DNA of 9,936 bases, taken from assembly GCA_025453735.1 (NCBI GenBank), contig JALOPY010000178.1:1-9936 (forward strand). Direction: 5' to 3'. Positions 6,903 through 9,936 of the stretch are shown in pieces. The stretch's first letter is position 1. Each line of letters starts with the position of its first letter. The position numbers were made by a program, and so were the translations under genes. Source of the stretch: a bacterium. Its GTDB lineage: Bacteria; Zhuqueibacterota; Zhuqueibacteria; Thermofontimicrobiales; Thermofontimicrobiaceae. Under the pieces are notes generated by a model, which worked only from the letters and a program-made list of their open reading frames with translations, made no database searches and was not told the origin of the DNA.

Positions 6903-8774
6903 ATGGACAAAGAAAAAATACCAAGCCGCCAAAGCGACTGGAAAATATTTCTTTACTTTATCCGCTACCTGCTCCCCATCTGGGATAAGGTGTTGCTGAT
7001 GTTGCTGCTGGCAATTATTTTAACGGTGGATATTAACACCATCATTCTGCCGCTCGTCATCAAAAAATTTATCGACCAGGTGTTGGGGCAGCAGGATTGG
7101 TACATGTTTCAGGTGTTATTGATCATTCTGGTTTGCCAGATCGTGCTTTATTTGTCGTGCAATGGAATTCTCGAATTGATCAAATTCGTCGTCTCGATGA
7201 AAATGGGCATCAACCTAGGAATGCACGTGTTCCAACATGCGCTCAGTTTGCCGTTGAGCTTTTTTCAGCAACGACCCGTCGGCGAGCATATCTATCGGCT
7301 TGGGACGACATTCGATCCCGGCTTTGCCAATCTTGCCATATTGGGATTGTTATTTGAAACCGCAGGCTCGGCAAAGGGACAGACCCAGCCATTTGTCGGG
7401 AACGATGTGGACTCGGTGTTGGCAATGGTCACGCAAGCTATCGATTTAATCATTCGAGTCACTGCCCGACTGCTATTAATCATCATTACCATTTCCATTA
7501 CGATAAGCGCCTCGATCGGTCTCGCCCTGGTTCTTTTTTGTATCCCCTACGTCTGGATCATCCATCTTTTTTATAATGCTCAGCGGCGAATCGATCTCAA
7601 GTATCGGGCACAAAGCCAAAATTTTCTGGCTGGACTTCAGGAATGGTTGGCTGGAATAAAAACGATCAAAGCGTTTGGCAAAGGCAAATTCGAGGTCTTT
7701 AAAAATATCAGGCTCTATATTAAAATGCTTCGGGTGGAATGGCAAAATTATTTTGTGAAATTAGCGACGGATAATTTCATCTTTTTGTTCCGATACAGCT
7801 TCATCGTTGCAGCGATTTTATACACCTGTCTGTCAGAAAAACCAACTGCTGGCGTGATTGCGGCGCTCTATTTATTATTGGAACAATTTTTCAGCCCGAT
7901 TAATCAATATATTCGGGTCATCGAAGGGATACGGCTGCAATTAATTCCAGCCCGACGATTAATGGAAACCATTGGCTTACAACCATCAATATTTGAAAAG
8001 AGCAATGCAGTTGCGATTGATAAATTTTCAGGTCCCTATCATGTGAATGACCTTTCTTTCAGCTATGTTCCTGAGAAACAAATCCTGTCCGATATTACTT
8101 TAACAATATCGAAAGGAAAGCGAATCGGAATCGTTGGACCTTCTGGCTCGGGCAAGACTTCGCTGGTAAATCTGGTGATGCGATTTTACGATCCTGATCA
8201 GGGTGAAATTTTGGCTGATCAAGTGAATTTAAAAGACCTGAAATTGGGGAACTATTATCAAAACATTGGTATCATCCTGCAGGAGGATTTTTTATTCAGC
8301 GGAACAGTCGGGGAGAATATCCGATTTGGTAAACCAGATGCAACGACCGAAGAAGTTGAGACAGCGGCAAAGCTGGCAGTCATTCACGATGATATTTTGA
8401 AATTACCCGATGGATATGATACCGATCTGGCGGAAGGGACAAAGCTTTCAGGCGGTCAGAAACAACGGATCGCCATCGCCAGGGCATTGATTCGCCAGCC
8501 CAAAATTTTAATTCTGGATGAGGCAACCAGCTCCCTGGATTCAGCAACAGCACAACGGATTGAAGAGACGATTTTCAAGATTTGTAATGACATGACGGTC
8601 ATTATGATCACCCATAAGCTGATCTCTGTTAAAAATTTTGATGAGATTATGGTGATTGATAAAGGAGAGCTTCGGGAGCAGGGCGCATTTGATCAATTGA
8701 TGGAACAGAATGGATTATTTGCTTCGTTGTATCAACAACAAGTAGGACAACATGCCATTTTGTCCTATAGTTAG
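6903..8774 (+). CDS. ABC transporter half, membrane domain fused to ATPase (second of pair)
   Basis: This 623-residue exporter-type half-transporter is paralogous to its upstream neighbour. Membrane segments lie at about 28-52, 68-88, 176-200, 202-224, 292-311 and 314-331; the ATPase domain starts near 375. Motifs are complete: A-loop Tyr in LSFSYVP, Walker A GPSGSGKT at 412-419, Q-loop LQEDFLFSG, signature LSGGQKQR at 515-522, Walker B LILDE ending in E540, SSLD, and H571 in the switch. It shares the QQRPVGEHIYR motif (122-132) with the first protein. It differs by about 33 extra residues (roughly 134-167) between that motif and the NDVDS segment at 168-172, in what should be the first cytoplasmic loop and its coupling helix. 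The ATG at 6903 lacks a clear ribosome-binding site; the preceding bases are A-rich. It probably heterodimerises with the first half. Confidence 0.93.
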   Translation: MDKEKIPSRQSDWKIFLYFIRYLLPIWDKVLLMLLLAIILTVDINTIILPLVIKKFIDQVLGQQDWYMFQVLLIILVCQIVLYLSCNGILELIKFVVSMKMGINLGMHVFQHALSLPLSFFQQRPVGEHIYRLGTTFDPGFANLAILGLLFETAGSAKGQTQPFVGNDVDSVLAMVTQAIDLIIRVTARLLLIIITISITISASIGLALVLFCIPYVWIIHLFYNAQRRIDLKYRAQSQNFLAGLQEWLAGIKTIKAFGKGKFEVFKNIRLYIKMLRVEWQNYFVKLATDNFIFLFRYSFIVAAILYTCLSEKPTAGVIAALYLLLEQFFSPINQYIRVIEGIRLQLIPARRLMETIGLQPSIFEKSNAVAIDKFSGPYHVNDLSFSYVPEKQILSDITLTISKGKRIGIVGPSGSGKTSLVNLVMRFYDPDQGEILADQVNLKDLKLGNYYQNIGIILQEDFLFSGTVGENIRFGKPDATTEEVETAAKLAVIHDDILKLPDGYDTDLAEGTKLSGGQKQRIAIARALIRQPKILILDEATSSLDSATAQRIEETIFKICNDMTVIMITHKLISVKNFDEIMVIDKGELREQGAFDQLMEQNGLFASLYQQQVGQHAILSYS

Positions 8775-8777
8775 GAG
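8773..8777 (+). promoter_or_regulatory. Ribosome-binding site of the adaptor-like gene
   Basis: AGGAG overlaps the TAG stop of the second ABC gene and lies 7 bases before the ATG at 8785. This points to translational coupling and so to a shared function of the two proteins. Confidence 0.8.
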
Positions 8778-8784
8778 AAAATAG

Positions 8785-9594
8785 ATGAACCGATTTGTTA
8801 AAAAGCTGTTAGCCAGATACGTCAAATACATCGAGATCATCGGCTATGCCTTTGTCATTTTATTTATTGCGGGACTGGTTGCCCTGTCTTACATCAAAGC
8901 CGAGGATGAGTTTGTCAATTTGAATGGAAAATTTGAAATCCCAACTGAGGTGATTAAATTTGATCGCCCCCACTATATCATCGTTCAACTCTCGGATTCG
9001 AATGCCGTAGTAAACGTCAATGCTCCATTATTTGAAATTACTGAAGATGAAAATTTTATCGCCGATCAAACCATTCTGAATAGTCTGGAGCAACAGTCAA
9101 AAACAGCGAAAAAAGTTTCTCGAAAAAATCTTGAAAACGAGCTGAACCGGATCATTTCAGATTTGGTACAAAAAAAATATCCCTATTTAGAAAAATCAAC
9201 TGTGCGATCAAAAATTTCAGGGGATTTTATCATTACTGATTTAGAAAACGATTTTATCCCATCAAATAAAGTCATCGGCGGTGTCTTTGATTTTGAAAAT
9301 AATTTGGTTCGAGTCACAGACTTTCCCGCTGATAAACGAATGAAGCGAAAATTAAAATTAGGGCAAACAGGCATTGCCGCGTTGAAGCTGAGTCCAATTG
9401 AATCGATTAGTTTATCTGTATCCCTGATCTCATTAGATGAAAAAGAAGCGATTTTTCAGTCGACTGGAATTTCAAAAGAAGTCAAATTTAAAGTGGCAAA
9501 ATATCTTTGCTCGAACCCAAATAACAATAAAATCGATGCGAATATCAGTGTTTTGGTTGGATGGAAAAGCTGGATGCGGTTGATTTGGCGCTGA
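8785..9594 (+). CDS. Short HlyD-like membrane-fusion (adaptor) protein, tentative
   Basis: This 269-residue protein has a basic cytoplasmic N-terminus, one membrane helix at about 16-37 and a periplasmic remainder. Its order of elements follows a HlyD-type adaptor. A first lipoyl half-motif lies around 62-86 (IIVQLSDSN...NAPLFEI). A short charged, possibly coiled-coil region follows at about 93-132. A second half at about 138-180 runs from TVRSKISGDFII to NNLVRVTDF. A barrel-like part comes next with a KLGQTGIAAL segment at 191-200 and SLSVSLISLD at 209-218. It ends in a basic WKSWMRLIWR tail like the ILxGKRSLLRLL end of adaptors. The glycines usually found at lipoyl turns are largely missing, and the coiled coil is too short to reach an outer-membrane channel of TolC type. 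Its position, 10 bases after an ABC exporter gene, is the main support. It may be an adaptor or a transporter-associated regulator. Confidence 0.55.
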   Translation: MNRFVKKLLARYVKYIEIIGYAFVILFIAGLVALSYIKAEDEFVNLNGKFEIPTEVIKFDRPHYIIVQLSDSNAVVNVNAPLFEITEDENFIADQTILNSLEQQSKTAKKVSRKNLENELNRIISDLVQKKYPYLEKSTVRSKISGDFIITDLENDFIPSNKVIGGVFDFENNLVRVTDFPADKRMKRKLKLGQTGIAALKLSPIESISLSVSLISLDEKEAIFQSTGISKEVKFKVAKYLCSNPNNNKIDANISVLVGWKSWMRLIWR

Positions 9595-9727
9595 GAGCAA
9601 AGCGCTTGGAGTAAGGCGCATAGGGCAAATAGGCAATTGGGTGATTGGATATTTGGTCAGGAAATTTTGGATAATTTGAATCCGTTAGGATCTTTCTATC
9701 AGTTGGAAATTTTTCTGGATTTAAGAA
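9595..9727 (+). other. Spacer with degenerate 8-base tandem motif
   Basis: This 133-base spacer has no gene. At 9635-9658 it holds three imperfect 8-base units (AATTGGGT, GATTGGAT, ATTTGGTC). At 9604-9620 GCGCTT and AAGGCGC form a weak, imperfect inverted repeat soon after the stop codon. No convincing terminator or promoter was recognised. Confidence 0.35.
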
Positions 9728-9936
9728 ATGTACGAACTTAAAATAGAAGTCATTCCGCTTCCTGAATTTGAAAAATCATTCCGCCAGAATGACGACGGCT
9801 GGATAGGCGGCGATTGTGCGTTCAGTCTACCGCTTTCTAACAATCGAGTGTTGTGGCTATTTGGCGATTCGTTTGTTCAAGATAAAAATCTGTATTCTCG
9901 AACAGGCGCTGCTTTAATTAATAACTCGATCGCCAT
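9728..9936 (+). CDS. DUF4185-like beta-propeller protein, N-terminal part only
   Basis: An open frame starts at ATG 9728 and runs off the window after 69 codons. It carries WIGGDCAFSLPL (25-36) and VLWLFGDSFV (41-50). These match the first propeller blade of the gene at 3972, and the conserved Asp residues fall at the same positions in both proteins (29 and 47), with no gap in between. The later NNSIA (65-69) corresponds to the NNTGLI of the other copy. There is no signal peptide. The ribosome-binding site is weak. It is a diverged paralogue rather than a recent duplicate, since identity outside the motifs is low. Length and C-terminal features lie beyond the window. Confidence 0.72.
   Translation, partial: MYELKIEVIPLPEFEKSFRQNDDGWIGGDCAFSLPLSNNRVLWLFGDSFVQDKNLYSRTGAALINNSIA

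Overview
The window looks like a stretch of a Gram-negative chromosome from the FCB superphylum, most plausibly a KSB1/Calditrichota/Ignavibacteria-like lineage. The main reason is the first gene, a PorV/PorQ-type outer-membrane barrel protein that is typical of that group. Moderate GC content and spacers filled with degenerate, repeat-like DNA also fit. This is an inference from gene style, not a taxonomic proof. All genes lie on the + strand. No tRNA, rRNA, transposase, CRISPR array or phage gene was seen, and no spacer exceeds about 145 bases.

Layout: (1) 54-995, an exported PorV/PorQ-like beta-barrel protein. (2) 1138-3840, a cytosolic GH38 alpha-mannosidase homologue with two striking departures from its family: Thr in place of the nucleophile Asp, and about 25 residues missing near the N-terminus. 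(3) 3972-5009, a DUF4185-type beta-propeller protein without a signal peptide. (4) 5022-6788 and 6903-8774, two different full-length ABC half-transporters (membrane domain plus ATPase), separated by a compact double-palindrome element at 6796-6847. (5) 8785-9594, a short membrane-anchored protein that reads like a reduced HlyD-type membrane-fusion adaptor. (6) 9728 to the end, the start of a second DUF4185-like protein, cut by the window edge.

Genes 3972-9594 look like one transcription unit. The propeller gene and first ABC gene are 12 bases apart, and the second ABC gene and the adaptor are 10 bases apart with the ribosome-binding site overlapping the stop codon. The simplest reading is a heterodimeric ABC exporter with its own short adaptor, co-expressed with a glycosidase-like propeller and flanked by a second propeller and a GH38-like protein. 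This suggests transport coupled to trimming of a glycan or glycoconjugate. The substrate is not readable from sequence. The most interesting points are the apparently nucleophile-less GH38 protein, the propeller-ABC-ABC-adaptor-propeller arrangement, a 33-residue insertion in one ABC membrane domain, and the covarying double palindrome between the ABC genes.
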